A DNA stretch of 35,427 nt from Alphaproteobacteria bacterium (GCA_018971835.1 JAGWZW010000034.1:1-35427), one strand, 5' to 3'. Counted from the stretch's first letter, positions 1-10,816 are shown. The notes: generated from the sequence alone by a model not told the origin. Numbers and translations are program-made.

Positions 1-53
1 CCGATCCGCTACAGCCCCGCAGTCGCAACAGGTCCGAAGCGAGGACAACCGGC

Positions 54-698
54 ATGCTTGTCGATCTGGAGGCTTTCCGGCGCGCGCCGCTCAACGAACA
101 GCCTTATCCCCATCTGGTGGTGCGGGATTTCCTGCCGCCCGCTCGGCTTTCGGCGGCCATCCGCGATTTTCCCACCCTCGACGTCGGCGGGCTGTTCCTG
201 CCCGAGGCGGCCGCGATCGGAGAGAGCGTGAAAGAGATCATCGCCGAGCTGGAGAGCGCGGCGATGCGCAAGGCCGTGGGCGAGAAGCTGGGCCTCGATC
301 TTTCCGGCCGGCCGACGCTGGTGACGCTGCGCAACCGCTGCAACGCGCGCGACGGGCGCATCCATCCCGATTCGAAATTCAAGCTCGCCACCCTGCTGCT
401 CTATCTCAACGAGCCCTGGGCGACGGATGGCGGCCGGTTGCGCATCCTCAATTCCGGCGACAATCTGGAAGACTACGCCGCCGAGGTGCCGCCCAATGGC
501 GGCACGCTGGTGTGCTTCAAGGTGCAGCCCAACTCGTGGCACGGGCACAAGCCCTTCGTCGGGCCGCGCCGCTACATCATGGTCAATTACTGCCAGGATC
601 AGACCGTGCGCGATTCCGAAGCGGCGCGCCATCGCCTGTCCACGCGCGTGAAGAAAGTGCGCCGCCTGTTCGCTGGCGCGCCGGCGGAGACGGCATGA
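54..698 (+). CDS. 2OG-Fe(II) oxygenase, first of a tandem pair
   Basis: This 214-residue protein has the double-stranded beta-helix signature of 2-oxoglutarate/Fe(II) dioxygenases. The iron ligands look like His104-x-Asp106 (IHPDSKF) and a distal His at 163 or 165 in NSWHGHKPF. An Arg at 172-173 before YIMVNY would bind the 2OG carboxylate. The GGRLRIL strand and the NGGTLVCF strand lie between, as expected for the fold. The ATG at 54 has a GAGGA ribosome site about 8 bases upstream; the frame is open further 5', but that start is well placed. The stop overlaps the next ATG by four bases (ATGA), so the two genes are translationally coupled. The substrate is unknown. Relatives are often annotated as prolyl-hydroxylase-like or glycan-locus oxygenases, but nothing here decides that. 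Confidence 0.85.
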   Translation: MLVDLEAFRRAPLNEQPYPHLVVRDFLPPARLSAAIRDFPTLDVGGLFLPEAAAIGESVKEIIAELESAAMRKAVGEKLGLDLSGRPTLVTLRNRCNARDGRIHPDSKFKLATLLLYLNEPWATDGGRLRILNSGDNLEDYAAEVPPNGGTLVCFKVQPNSWHGHKPFVGPRRYIMVNYCQDQTVRDSEAARHRLSTRVKKVRRLFAGAPAETA

Positions 699-1351
699 GC
701 AATTCCGAACAGATCGCCGGACACTTCCTGAAGGCGCTGGCCGTGGCCGCGGCCCCGACGGAACCCTATCGCCACTGGCCGCTTTGCGAAGCCCTGCCGC
801 GAGAGACGGCACAAGCCATCGCCGCGCTGCCATTCGCCCCGCCGGCGATCGGCGATACGCTGGGCAAGCGCGAGACGCACAATTCCACCCGCATCTTCTT
901 CTCGGCCGAGAACCGGCGCGATTATCCGGTTTGCGCCGCGGTGGCCGGGGCCTTCCAGAGCGCGGCGGTGGTCGAGGCGCTTCAGGCGCGCACCGGCGCC
1001 GATCTTTCCGGCAGCTTCCTGCGCATCGAATATTGTCAGGATACGGACGGTTTCTGGCTGGAGCCGCACACCGATATCGGTGCCAAGCTCTTCACCATGC
1101 TGATCTATCTTTCCGATACGCCAGAGGCGAAGGGTTGGGGCACCGATCTCTACGATGCCGAAGGCCGCCACCTTGGCGCGGCGGACGGCAGCTTCGACCG
1201 CGGGCTCATCTTCATCCCGGGCCGCGACACCTGGCACGGCGTGGCCAAGCGCACCTTTGCCGGCGTGCGCAAATCGATCATCGTCAATTTCGTCAAACCG
1301 GAATGGCGCTCGCGCCATGAGCTGGCGTTTGCCGAAGCACCAGTCGCGTAG
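695..1351 (+). CDS. 2OG-Fe(II) oxygenase, second of a tandem pair
   Basis: The protein has 218 residues and a clear Fe(II)/2OG site: His125-x-Asp127 (EPHTDIG), His181 in DTWHGV, and Arg192 in GVRKSIIVNF as the likely 2OG-binding residue. It shares its layout with the upstream protein (H-x-D, a LLIYL-type strand, then WHG...R...NF/NY), so the pair looks like a tandem duplication that has diverged. I chose the ATG at 695 because it overlaps the upstream stop by four bases. An in-frame extension back to 512 would lie inside the first gene and is not needed. The stop is only three bases from that of the convergent methyltransferase-like gene. The substrate is not known; a cytoplasmic hydroxylase acting on a protein, peptide or sugar nucleotide is an inference from the family. 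Confidence 0.85.
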   Translation: MSNSEQIAGHFLKALAVAAAPTEPYRHWPLCEALPRETAQAIAALPFAPPAIGDTLGKRETHNSTRIFFSAENRRDYPVCAAVAGAFQSAAVVEALQARTGADLSGSFLRIEYCQDTDGFWLEPHTDIGAKLFTMLIYLSDTPEAKGWGTDLYDAEGRHLGAADGSFDRGLIFIPGRDTWHGVAKRTFAGVRKSIIVNFVKPEWRSRHELAFAEAPVA

Positions 1352-1354
1352 GCG

Positions 1355-2122
1355 TTACTTCGCCGGTTTGCGGAACTTGTAGATAAACTGGTCCGTGTGG
1401 TGGCGGATGCGCGGATCGAACACTTTCAGCGTGTGATCGTCCTTCGGGTTGCGCAGCACGTCGCTGTGGCCGGCGAATTTGAAGCCCGCCGCCGCCACTT
1501 CCTGCTTCACCACCGCTGGATCGATGCGGTGCAAGGTGTTGGTGTCGGCCGTGCCGGTGCCGGGCGCCGCAGCGTGATCGAGCACGATATAGACGCCGCC
1601 CGGCTTCAGCGCATCGAAGATCGCCTTGTTGACCTTGGCCATGTCGGCCGGGCCCATGAAGGGATCGTGCAGGTCGTGATAGTTCTGCGAGGTCCAGACC
1701 ACATCCACCTTCGCGGGCGTGGAGAAATCGTCGATCGGGGCGTTGAGCACCGTGACATTGGCGTAGGCCGGATCGGCGGCGATGGCGAAGATTGGTGCGC
1801 GCTTGCCATCCTTGTTGAAGCGATCCATCTCCGTGGGCTGGAAGGAATAGACGTGGCCCTTCGGCCCCACCGCCTTGGAGAAGATGCGCGTGAAATAACC
1901 GCCGCCGGGGATGAGATCGACCACCGTGTCGCCTGGCTTGATGCCGGCGAACACCACCATGTCGGCGGGCTTGCGCTCGGGGTCGAGCGCCGTGTCGGCG
2001 GCGGGGCGATGCGGGTTGGCCACCGCGGCCTTCACATAGGCGGGAATGGCGGGCGATGCCGCGACGGCGCCGCCAAGCCCCAGAATGCAAAGCGCCGAGG
2101 CAATCCATGCGGATAGTTTCAT
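1355..2122 (-). CDS. exported class I methyltransferase-like protein
   Basis: The 255-residue product starts with a Sec-type signal peptide: Lys3, a hydrophobic core at about residues 5-21, and probable cleavage after AVAA. A Rossmann-type motif I follows at 67-75 (VVDLIPGGGYFT), then acidic and hydrophobic strands (KVDVVWTSQNYHD) and a post-motif LKPGGVYIVLDH, as in SAM-dependent methyltransferases of the COG4798 type. The start has GGGAGGG on its coding strand shortly upstream. It is downstream of the efflux operon on the same strand, 88 bases after the nodT-like stop, so it could be read through or have its own promoter. A SAM-binding fold outside the cytoplasm is odd, because SAM is not thought to be available there. 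Real catalytic activity is unproven. Confidence 0.8.
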   Translation of the reverse strand: MKLSAWIASALCILGLGGAVAASPAIPAYVKAAVANPHRPAADTALDPERKPADMVVFAGIKPGDTVVDLIPGGGYFTRIFSKAVGPKGHVYSFQPTEMDRFNKDGKRAPIFAIAADPAYANVTVLNAPIDDFSTPAKVDVVWTSQNYHDLHDPFMGPADMAKVNKAIFDALKPGGVYIVLDHAAAPGTGTADTNTLHRIDPAVVKQEVAAAGFKFAGHSDVLRNPKDDHTLKVFDPRIRHHTDQFIYKFRKPAK

Positions 2123-2210
2123 CTTTCCCTCCCTTGGGCCTGTTTCAGCCGTTGGACCACCTTAGCTCATTCGGCGGCAGGGAGGAGGCGGCTCCGCGAA
2201 TTGTGAGCGG

Positions 2211-3665
2211 TCAGCTTTTCTGGGCCGGGGTGGCGGCCTTGGCTGGTGCAGCGGCGCTGGCCGGGATCGGCTGGGTGACGTCGTCCGGGTTCTCGATCCA
2301 GCTTCCGCCCAGCGCTTGGTAGAGCCCGATATCGGCCTGGATGCGGGCCAGCTTGATCTGCACCAGCTGGTCCTGGGCCGTGAACAGGGTCTGCTGCGCC
2401 TGCAGCACGGTAAGCAGATCGGTTACGCCTTCGCGGTACTGGATCTCGGAGATACGGAAGGCCTCGGCTGCGGCATTGACCTGATCGGTTTTGAGCTTCT
2501 GTTGCTCGGTCAGGCTGTCTACCTGGCCCAGCGCCGTCTCCACGTTCACGAAGGCGTTGAGCACCGTGGTGCGGTAGGTATCGACCAGCTCGCGCTGCTG
2601 GGCGCGGGCGACGCGGCTCTGCCCCAGCAGGTTGCCGCCGTCGAAGATGGTCTGCAGCAGCGAGGCGCCGATGGTGTAGCCGAGGCCCGTGGGTCCGAGC
2701 GCCGTTGCGCCATAATTGCCACCAGCGGAAATGCTGATCGAGGGGAAAAAGGCGGCACGCGCAGCATCCACATTGGCGTGGGCGGCGGCGAGGTTGGCTT
2801 CGGCCGCGGCCACATCGGGCCGGTGGTGCAGGAACTCCGAGGGTACGCCCGGTGCCACTTGCGGCGAGACGATGTCGTTGAGGTTCTGTCCTGCGACGTG
2901 GAAACCTTCCGGCGCCCGGCCCAGCAGCACTGCCAGCGCGTATTCGGCTTCCTTGGCCTGCTCCACCAGGGCTGGAACCTGGGTCTTCTGGCCGGCGACC
3001 AGGGCCTGCTGCTGCGCCAGGTCGAGGTTGGAGGCCACGCCGTTGGTCACCTTGGCCTGGGTGATGGCGAGGATGCGGTCTGCGGCATCGATGTTCTGCT
3101 GGGCGATGGCCACGCGCTCGCGCAGCGCCAGCACGTCGAGATAGGTATTGGCGACGCCGGCAGTGACGGTCAGCCCCACCACCTGTTCGGAGAACTTGGC
3201 CGATTTCAGCGATTCCTCGGCGGCGCGCAGGTTGTCGCGCGCCTTGCCCCAGAAATCGAGCATATAGTTGACGTTCGGCGCGACGCCGAAGCTGTTGCGG
3301 TCGATCCCGATACCGTGGACCTTGGAACCGGAGCGCGTGGCGTCGGCGGAGACGGTGACGTCCGGAAACAGCACCGAACCGCTGATCTGGGTCTGCGCCT
3401 CGGCCTGCAGTACGCGCGCCGCGGCGGCATCGAGGTCGAGGTTGTTTTTCTGGGCGGTGTCGATCAGCCCGTCCATCTCGCTGCTGCCGAAGCCTTTCCA
3501 CCAGTCCGCCTTGGGCCAGATCGGCGCCTCTTTGGCTACAGGCGCCGTAAACATGGACGGCAGGCTGAGCGACGGCCGGTCCAACGCTGCCGGCGGATCG
3601 GTGGCACAGCCCGCCATTGTCAGGGCAAGGACCATTATTGAGGAAGTGCGCAGAAGGTTTTTCAT
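2211..3665 (-). CDS. NodT-family outer-membrane efflux lipoprotein (TolC-like)
   Basis: This 484-residue protein is the outer-membrane channel of a tripartite pump. The N-terminus has a short signal ending in a lipobox-like MAGC (Cys about 19), typical of the NodT/OprM branch rather than of TolC itself. Two long repeats rich in Ala, Gln and Leu (for example YLDVLALRERVAIAQQN and the later FVNVETALGQVDSLTEQQK) are the helical hairpins that build the periplasmic tunnel; LLQTIFDGGN is a family signature. It is the last gene of a macA-macB-nodT operon and starts only five bases after the macB stop. The C-terminus ends in an Ala/Pro-rich tail with no clear function. I am confident of the family; the substrate of the pump cannot be read from the sequence. 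Confidence 0.92.
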   Translation of the reverse strand: MKNLLRTSSIMVLALTMAGCATDPPAALDRPSLSLPSMFTAPVAKEAPIWPKADWWKGFGSSEMDGLIDTAQKNNLDLDAAAARVLQAEAQTQISGSVLFPDVTVSADATRSGSKVHGIGIDRNSFGVAPNVNYMLDFWGKARDNLRAAEESLKSAKFSEQVVGLTVTAGVANTYLDVLALRERVAIAQQNIDAADRILAITQAKVTNGVASNLDLAQQQALVAGQKTQVPALVEQAKEAEYALAVLLGRAPEGFHVAGQNLNDIVSPQVAPGVPSEFLHHRPDVAAAEANLAAAHANVDAARAAFFPSISISAGGNYGATALGPTGLGYTIGASLLQTIFDGGNLLGQSRVARAQQRELVDTYRTTVLNAFVNVETALGQVDSLTEQQKLKTDQVNAAAEAFRISEIQYREGVTDLLTVLQAQQTLFTAQDQLVQIKLARIQADIGLYQALGGSWIENPDDVTQPIPASAAAPAKAATPAQKS

Positions 3666-3670
3666 GGGAA

Positions 3671-5659
3671 CTACTCGCTTGACAGCGCAACGACGGGGTC
3701 GAGCCGTGCTGCTTTCATAGCCGGTGCGAAGCCGAAAACAAGCCCGGTCGCCACCGCACAGGTGAACGCAATCAGAATCGGGGTGGCCGTAACGGCGATG
3801 GGGGTGCCAAAGGCGCCCACCAGCATAGCCGTTCCGATCCCGCCCAGCACCCCCAAAACGCCGCCCAGGGCCGATACAGCGGTCGCTTCGGTCATGAATT
3901 GCTGCAGGATGTCGCGCATCCGGGCGCCGGTGGCCATGCGGATGCCGATTTCGCGGGTCCGTTCAGTAACGGAGACCAGCATGATGTTCATGACACCTAT
4001 GCCGCCGACGAGGAGCGAAATCGCCGCCACCGAGCCCAGCAGGATCGTCAGCGTGTTCTGGGCGGTGGTGGCGGTTTCCAGCACCGCGGCCATGTTGCGC
4101 ACGAAGAAGTCCTCAACGCCATTATGGCGGCGGGTGAGTAGGCTCGTGACCTGATCCTGCACCTGGTCGATGGCGGAGAGGTCGCTGACCGCGATGGTGA
4201 TCGAGCGTACGTAACGCTGGCCGAAAGTGCGCAGCATGCCGGTCGACAGCGGGATGAAGATCACGTCATCCTGATCGCTGCCCATCGGGCTGGCGCCCTT
4301 GGCGCTCATCACGCCGATCACCTGGAAGGGGACGTTGTTGATGAGCACATAGCGGCCGATGGGATCGCCGCCGTCGGGCAGCAGGCTCCTGGCTACCGTC
4401 TGGCCCAGCACGGCGACGGCGGCATAGCTGCGTTCGTCCTCGGCGTCGATGAAGACGCCTTGCGCCACCGGCCAGCTTCTCACCTCCGAAAAGGCCGGCG
4501 TGGTGGCGTCCACCTGGGTCTGGTAATCGATGTCGCCGAGGCGCGCGGTGGCGCCGCCGCTGATCTCCGAAACCGCCGCGGAGATGTTGGGCAGCTTGGC
4601 GATAGCATCGGCATCGTCGGGCACCAGCGTAGCAATGGGGCCGCTGTAGCCGCGCACGTTGCGGCTGGATGGCCGCACCAGCAGGAGGTTTGTACCCATC
4701 GAACCGATCTGCCGCACCACCGCTTCTTTGGCGCCTTCGCCGATCGCCATCATCGCCACCACCGAACCCACGCCGATGACGATGCCCAGCAGCGTCAGGA
4801 GCGTACGGAACAGGTTCATGCGCAGCGCGCGCAACGCCATGCGGCCCGCTTCAGGCAGGCTCGAAAGCGACAGCGCCGATTGCGTGGCGGGGTCTGGCGG
4901 GGGCAGGGCGGCGGCGCCATCATGATCGATGTCCGGCCCGCTGTCGGCCACGATGACGCCGTCGCGGAGTTCCACCACGCGCCGCGCATGAGCGGCAACA
5001 GACTTGTCGTGCGTAATGAGGATGACGGTGTGGCCCTGTTTGGCCAGATCTTCGAGCAGCGCCATCACGTCTTCGCCGCTCTTGGAATCGAGTGCGCCGG
5101 TCGGCTCGTCGGCCAGGATGATGCGGCCACCGTTCATCAGCGCGCGCGCGATGGAGACGCGCTGCTGCTGGCCACCGGAAAGCTGGTTGGGCCGGTGGCT
5201 CAGCCGGTCGCCGAGGCCAAGCTGGGTGAGCAGCGCCACCGCGCGCGCGTGCCGCTCGGCCGGCGAGAGCCCGGCATAGATGGCCGGAATTTCCACATTC
5301 TCCGTTGCCGGCGCGGTGGCGATGAGATTGTAGCTCTGGAAGATGAAGCCGAAGGCCTCACGCCGCAGCCAGGCCAGCGAATCGGCGTCGAAGGTGGAAA
5401 CGTCGCGGCCAGCAAATTCGTAACAGCCGCTGCTTGGCCGATCCAGGCAGCCGATGATGTTCATCAGCGTGCTCTTGCCGGAACCCGATTGGCCGATCAG
5501 CGCCACGAACTCGCCGGCATGGATATCGAGCGTGACGCCACGCAGCGCATGGACTTCCACTTCGCCGCCGCCGGTGACAAAGGTCTTGTGCACGCCCTTG
5601 AGCGCGATCAAAGGCATAGCCATCGCGGCGCCGCGCTGCGTCTGGGGCGTGGCATCCAT
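3671..5659 (-). CDS. macB: MacB-type ABC transporter, fused ATPase-permease
   Basis: The 662-residue protein has an N-terminal ABC ATPase with Walker [10 protein letters not shown] (about 56-64), signature LSGGQQQR and Walker [13 protein letters not shown] with its catalytic Glu. A MacB permease follows: a first membrane helix near residue 285 ([15 protein letters not shown]), a large periplasmic domain, then three C-terminal helices including [18 protein letters not shown] and the [12 protein letters not shown] motif of the FtsX/MacB fold. Length and order match E. coli MacB (about 650 residues). Its ATG overlaps the macA stop (TGATG), so the two are coupled. In the cell it works as a mechanotransmission pump that drives substrate from the periplasm through the outer-membrane channel. 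Macrolides, heme precursors, peptides or siderophores are all possible cargoes in this family. Confidence 0.94.
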   Translation of the reverse strand: MDATPQTQRGAAMAMPLIALKGVHKTFVTGGGEVEVHALRGVTLDIHAGEFVALIGQSGSGKSTLMNIIGCLDRPSSGCYEFAGRDVSTFDADSLAWLRREAFGFIFQSYNLIATAPATENVEIPAIYAGLSPAERHARAVALLTQLGLGDRLSHRPNQLSGGQQQRVSIARALMNGGRIILADEPTGALDSKSGEDVMALLEDLAKQGHTVILITHDKSVAAHARRVVELRDGVIVADSGPDIDHDGAAALPPPDPATQSALSLSSLPEAGRMALRALRMNLFRTLLTLLGIVIGVGSVVAMMAIGEGAKEAVVRQIGSMGTNLLLVRPSSRNVRGYSGPIATLVPDDADAIAKLPNISAAVSEISGGATARLGDIDYQTQVDATTPAFSEVRSWPVAQGVFIDAEDERSYAAVAVLGQTVARSLLPDGGDPIGRYVLINNVPFQVIGVMSAKGASPMGSDQDDVIFIPLSTGMLRTFGQRYVRSITIAVSDLSAIDQVQDQVTSLLTRRHNGVEDFFVRNMAAVLETATTAQNTLTILLGSVAAISLLVGGIGVMNIMLVSVTERTREIGIRMATGARMRDILQQFMTEATAVSALGGVLGVLGGIGTAMLVGAFGTPIAVTATPILIAFTCAVATGLVFGFAPAMKAARLDPVVALSSE

Positions 5660-6996
5660 CAGTGCAGGCCCCCGAAGCCGCGCATCCGGCTCACGCCCGG
5701 CTGGTTGGCCGCACCGTTCGCGGGCGGGTTGCTGGCGCTGCCCACAACGACCTTTTCGTCTCTCCGAAGGCCGGAGATCACCTGCGCCGTCACCCGGTTG
5801 CTGACGCCGATGACCACCGCGCGCGGTGCAATCGTTCCATCAGGTTTGACGATCTGCACCCAGTAGCGTTTGGCGCCTGGCGGCAGCGGCGTGGCTGGGG
5901 TGTCTTTATACTGCGGCCCGGTTTTCGTAGCGGACGTTTTGGCCTCGCGCTGGTGCAGCGCTGCCACCGGAACGGTAAGCACGTTGGTGGCAGAAGCGGT
6001 GACGAAGAAGACCTGCGCCGTCATCTGCGTCATGAGCCGGTCATCCGGGTTCTTCACATCGAAGGTGGCAGTGTAGAGCACGACGTTGTTGACGACGTCT
6101 GGCGTGGGCTGTATCTGCGTGAGGGTTCCGGTCCAGCGTTTGTCCGGTTCGCCCAGCGTGGTGAAATAAGCGGGCATGCCAAGCCGGAGCTTGGGCACGT
6201 CGGCTTCGGAAACCTGAGTCCACACCGTCATGATCGACAAATCGGCGACGCGCAGGATGGTGGGGGCTTGCTGGTTGGCATTCAGCGTCTGGCCCTGCTT
6301 GGCGGTGATCGACACCACGGTACCGTCCATCGGCGCATAGATCTTGGTGTAGCCGAGCGTGACCTCGTCGCCGTCGAGCTGCGATTGCGCGGCGGCGATC
6401 TGCGCTGTGAGGGACTTGCCCTGCGCTTGCGCCGAACGCAGCGCCTGCAGCGCGGCGTCGTAATTGCTCTTGCTGGTGGCGTCGGCCTTCATCAGCCGAT
6501 CCTGGCGGTCGTAATTGGCATTGGCGAGGGCGAGCTGTGCCTGCTTGTCGGCCAGTTGCGCCTTGAGATTGGCAAGGTCGCTCTTGTCCGTCTCGACCTT
6601 GGAATTGAGGACGCGCGGATCGATTTCGGCCAGCAGCTGGCCCTGCTTCACGCGATCGCCCAGATTGACGTCGAGCTTCTTGAGCTGACCGGAGACCTGC
6701 GCGCCGACATCGACGTAATCGCGCGGCTGCAGGTTGCCGAGGGCGGTCACGCTGTCCTGAATGTCTCCGCGCGTGACGATGGCGGTGGCATAGCCGCCGG
6801 TGCCGCTTTCGCTCTCGGCGAACACTCCATAGATCAGCAGGCCGACAAGTGCGGCCAGCAGCGCCAGCGCGACATAGATGTGCCGGCGGGCGAGGGCGGC
6901 CGCGAGGTGCAGGCCCTGCGATGCGCGCGCGCGCCAATGGCCGCCGGCCGGTCCTGTCGTGACCGGCGCTGGAGGCATATGGACGTTGATGGCCAT
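5659..6996 (-). CDS. macA: MacA-type periplasmic adaptor of the efflux pump
   Basis: This 445-residue membrane fusion protein has an N-terminal membrane anchor (about residues 39-59), a lipoyl-like half ([20 protein letters not shown]), a helical hairpin ([19 protein letters not shown]), and the matching second lipoyl half ([19 protein letters not shown]). Beta-barrel and membrane-proximal domains follow. It bridges MacB in the inner membrane and the NodT-like channel. It is the first gene of the operon and overlaps macB by one base. A roughly 30-residue cytoplasmic tail rich in Ala, Arg and His precedes the anchor, slightly longer than in E. coli MacA. A weak GGCGGA-like ribosome site lies upstream of the ATG at 6996; a second ATG six codons in is also possible. 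Confidence 0.92.
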   Translation of the reverse strand: MAINVHMPPAPVTTGPAGGHWRARASQGLHLAAALARRHIYVALALLAALVGLLIYGVFAESESGTGGYATAIVTRGDIQDSVTALGNLQPRDYVDVGAQVSGQLKKLDVNLGDRVKQGQLLAEIDPRVLNSKVETDKSDLANLKAQLADKQAQLALANANYDRQDRLMKADATSKSNYDAALQALRSAQAQGKSLTAQIAAAQSQLDGDEVTLGYTKIYAPMDGTVVSITAKQGQTLNANQQAPTILRVADLSIMTVWTQVSEADVPKLRLGMPAYFTTLGEPDKRWTGTLTQIQPTPDVVNNVVLYTATFDVKNPDDRLMTQMTAQVFFVTASATNVLTVPVAALHQREAKTSATKTGPQYKDTPATPLPPGAKRYWVQIVKPDGTIAPRAVVIGVSNRVTAQVISGLRRDEKVVVGSASNPPANGAANQPGVSRMRGFGGLH

Positions 6997-7128
6997 CCGG
7001 GTTCCGCCGCAATCGCTCTCCCTGAAAGATAGTCATCGGGAGACGGGATATTTTGGCGGAGAAGTCCCGGCGAAAGATTGAAGTGTATCAATATGTGCCG
7101 GAATCCATCTTTGGCCAATGCTGGCAAG

Positions 7129-7160
7129 AAAATCCCCGGGACGTGACAGCGTCACGCCCC
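7129..7160 (-). terminator. intrinsic terminator after the TPR gene
   Basis: Read on the minus strand, a 10-bp stem (GGGGCGTGAC with GTCACGTCCC, one G-U pair) with a 3-base loop spans 7138-7160 and is followed a few bases later by four T residues (7132-7129). It lies 14 bases beyond the stop of the TPR protein gene and before the macA leader, so it probably ends the 7.2-7.8 kb transcript. Confidence 0.55.
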
Positions 7161-7173
7161 GCGGGCCGGCGGA

Positions 7174-7755
7174 TCAGATGCCCTTCGCGGGCCGGCGCAC
7201 AACCTTGAAGCGTTTGAGCTGCTCGATGGCCAGGGCGAAATGCGGCTCGATGGCCACAGCCTTCTTGTAGTCTTCGTAAGCGCCGCGGATATCGCCCAGC
7301 GCTTCATCGACTACGGCCCGGTCGTAATAGGCGATCTCCGGCGCTTTCGCCCCCATCGCCAGGCCCTTGTTCAGGTCCGCGAGGGCGCGGTGGTAATCCT
7401 TCCTGGCGATGAAATCGGCAGCCCGGTCGACATAGGCCTCGGCCAGATCGGGCATGAGGGCGATGGCAGTGTTGTAATCGTCCAGGGCGCCGTCGCCATT
7501 GTCCACCCGGGCCCGCAGGATGCCGCGATTGACGTAGGTTGAAGCCCGGTCACGCGGTGTCAGCGCCTGCTCCTCGAGTGCGGTGGAACAGGTCGCGATG
7601 CCGTCCGCCGGATTCAGGTTGAACTCCGCAGCCTGGTAGCAGCTCTGCGCCAGCCCCTTGCCCATGACGGTGACGGCGGCACCGGCAGGCAAGGTAGCCA
7701 GCAGTCCGATCCCCGCAAGGCCGACAATCGCGACGGAAAGGTTGCGCAATTTCAT
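7174..7755 (-). CDS. exported TPR-repeat protein
   Basis: The 193-residue protein has a Sec signal peptide (core about residues 8-21, cleavage near LPAGAA) and about three tetratricopeptide repeats at 70-103, 104-137 and 138-171, with the usual spacing of small residues, Tyr and Pro (YNTAIALMPDLAEAYVDRA; YKKAVAIEPHFALA). TPRs form helical scaffolds for protein-protein contacts, here in the periplasm. Two cysteines (39 and 56) in the segment before the repeats could form a disulfide. The ATG at 7755 has a strong GGGAGGA site and directly precedes the signal peptide; a much longer in-frame reading to 8070 runs across the neighbouring gene and lacks a reason to be used. No partner is evident; the genes on either side are an envelope protein and an efflux adaptor. 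Confidence 0.8.
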   Translation of the reverse strand: MKLRNLSVAIVGLAGIGLLATLPAGAAVTVMGKGLAQSCYQAAEFNLNPADGIATCSTALEEQALTPRDRASTYVNRGILRARVDNGDGALDDYNTAIALMPDLAEAYVDRAADFIARKDYHRALADLNKGLAMGAKAPEIAYYDRAVVDEALGDIRGAYEDYKKAVAIEPHFALAIEQLKRFKVVRRPAKGI

Positions 7756-7874
7756 GACAATCCTCCCTGGTTTGTCGATATAAAATGCGCCATTTTGGGC
7801 AATCCGTCTATGTTGACGACGCTCACGACGGCGTGAATGCGATCCCGTTTGCGTGATCGGCCTGCGGGGCCGAG

Positions 7875-8324
7875 TTACTGTGGCCAGGGGTTGTCGCTGA
7901 ACTGGTCCACAGCGTGCAGCGGAACCCGGACAGACGGCTGGGTGCCGAAATAGACGATCATCGTCATCTGCTTGGTGTCCGGGTTCCATTCGAGCTGGGG
8001 CGCAACGCCCCCCGGCTTGCGGAACACCGTGCCATCGAAGCTCATCTGGCGAGGCTGGGTGGCGGCCCAATCCTGGGTGAGATTGGAGGCGATGCGTTGG
8101 CGGATGGCCGCGCGCTCGTCGGGGTCGGTGGCGGAGACGTCCAGCATGTCCGGCGCGCTGATGAGAATGGTGCCGTCCTTGTCGATCTCAAGGCGCGCGG
8201 CGATCATGGTGTCCCGGGTTTCGTAGGTGCCTTCCCAATGGCCCACGGGCGCCTTCGGCGCGCTGCAGGCAAAGCCTGCGGCGAGGCTCAGGCCCACGAT
8301 GAAGGCCATCGTGACGGGACGCAT
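7875..8324 (-). CDS. hypothetical small secreted protein, possible lipoprotein
   Basis: I do not recognise a named family. The 149-residue product has a signal peptide (MRPVTMAFIVGLSLAAGF) ending at a Cys (about residue 19). The residues before it (GFAC) are a poor lipobox, so lipidation is uncertain. The mature part begins APVGHWEGTYETRD, followed by beta-rich segments (RLEIDKDGTILISAP; QMTMIVYFG), which resembles small lipocalin-like or beta-sandwich secreted proteins whose N-terminal GxWxGxY motif closes a barrel. AAGGAG sits 9 bases before the ATG at 8324, which favours it over the ATG seven codons upstream. It lies 119 bases ahead of the TPR gene on the same strand; they may share a transcript. 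Confidence 0.65.
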   Translation of the reverse strand: MRPVTMAFIVGLSLAAGFACSAPKAPVGHWEGTYETRDTMIAARLEIDKDGTILISAPDMLDVSATDPDERAAIRQRIASNLTQDWAATQPRQMSFDGTVFRKPGGVAPQLEWNPDTKQMTMIVYFGTQPSVRVPLHAVDQFSDNPWPQ

Positions 8325-8391
8325 GGACGGGCACTCCTTAGGCACATGCTATCAGCCTCAAGCCTAAGTCACAGGCGTTGATAAAACGTAA

Positions 8392-9687
<1,296 letters not shown>

Positions 9688-9696
9688 GGCGCGGCG

Positions 9697-10785
9697 TTAG
9701 TCCTGCGCCGCATCCGTCGTGCCCCGCGCCAGCGTGCGCGCGATCACGGGGCCGAGCAGGATCACCATGAAGAAGCGCACCGTCTGCAGCGCCATCACGA
9801 ACGACATGTCCACATGGCTGGAGGCGGCGATGATCGCCACCGAATCCATGCCGCCGGGGCTGGTGGCGAGGTAGGCGGTCAGCAGGTCGATGCCGAACAG
9901 CCGCGTCAGCAGGAAGGCGAGCCCGAAGGCGAACGCGATCAGGAGCAGGATGGAGGCGAGGATGCGCGCGAAGGCGCGCGCGGCGTGATGCAGCACCTCC
10001 GGCGTGAAGCTGAGCCCGATGCGCCAGCCGATCACCGCATAGGCAAAGGCCAGCAACCATTCGGGCAACTGGAAATGGATCAGCCCCATCGCGCGCAAGA
10101 TCGCGCCAACAATCATCGGCACCAGCATGGCGCCCGACGGAATGCGCAGGGCTTGGCCGATGGCGCCGCCGACCAACACGAAGCCCAACGTCGTAGCCAG
10201 CCCGGCGGCGTCGAGCGGCGGCAGCCAGACCAGCGGGATCGCCGGCGGCGCGCCCGACAGATGCAGCCAGAACCGCGCTAGCAGCGAGGCCACGCTCGCC
10301 ACGCAGGCCACGCGCAGATACTGCATGAAGGCGACCAGCCGCGCGTCGGCGCCGAAAGCCTCGGCCATCAGCACCATCGCCGTGGCGCCGCCGGGCGCCG
10401 AGCCCCACACCCCCGCGCTGCCGGGCAGGATCTGCCAGCGGCTGATGAGCCAGCCGAGCAGGCTGCTGGCCGCGATCACCGAGGCCACCACGGCGAACAG
10501 CACCGGAGCGTTGGCCGCCACATCGCGCACGATGCCCGGCGTGATGGTGCTGGCGATCAGGCAGCCCACCACCGCCTGCGCGCCGATGTAAGGGGCGCGG
10601 GGCAGTTTCACCTTGCCGTCGAGCAGGCCGAGCAGGATGGCGCCCGCCATCGGGCCAAGCAGCAGCGCCGCCGGAATTTCCGCATCTTCAAGCAGCGCGC
10701 CGAGGCCGAGCGACACCGCGGCCAGCAGCGTCCACTGCGCCCATACCGGCAGGCTGGAAAGGCGGGCCCTGGCCCAGGCTGTCAT
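9697..10785 (-). CDS. AbrB-family membrane protein (duplicated AbrB domain)
   Basis: The 362-residue protein is strongly hydrophobic with about ten membrane segments arranged as two similar halves. Each half carries a glycine-rich stretch: PAALLLGPMAGAILLG and LPGSAGVWGSAPGGATAM in the first, IPSGAMLVPMIVGAILR and YLATSPGGMDSVAIIA in the second. That internal repeat with paired PGG motifs is the hallmark of the AbrB transporter family (Pfam PF05145, once misnamed ammonia monooxygenase). The true substrate is not settled. The gene follows the carbonic-anhydrase-like gene by 31 bases on the same strand, so a joint transcript is likely. That pairing hints at an acid, CO2 or bicarbonate link, but this is inference only. 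Confidence 0.85.
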   Translation of the reverse strand: MTAWARARLSSLPVWAQWTLLAAVSLGLGALLEDAEIPAALLLGPMAGAILLGLLDGKVKLPRAPYIGAQAVVGCLIASTITPGIVRDVAANAPVLFAVVASVIAASSLLGWLISRWQILPGSAGVWGSAPGGATAMVLMAEAFGADARLVAFMQYLRVACVASVASLLARFWLHLSGAPPAIPLVWLPPLDAAGLATTLGFVLVGGAIGQALRIPSGAMLVPMIVGAILRAMGLIHFQLPEWLLAFAYAVIGWRIGLSFTPEVLHHAARAFARILASILLLIAFAFGLAFLLTRLFGIDLLTAYLATSPGGMDSVAIIAASSHVDMSFVMALQTVRFFMVILLGPVIARTLARGTTDAAQD

Positions 10786-10816
10786 GGAGCTTCCGTGTTG
10801 GATTCCGGCGGCGTTC

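Noticed and set aside
2167-3690. Long minus-strand frame over the nodT-like gene in another phase
   Set aside because: Its product is Arg/Gly/Ala-rich without motifs, while the overlapping frame at 2211-3665 encodes a complete efflux protein.
7756-8070. N-terminal extension of the TPR protein
   Set aside because: The extension overlaps the neighbouring secreted-protein gene, and the internal ATG at 7755 has a strong ribosome site and starts a signal peptide.
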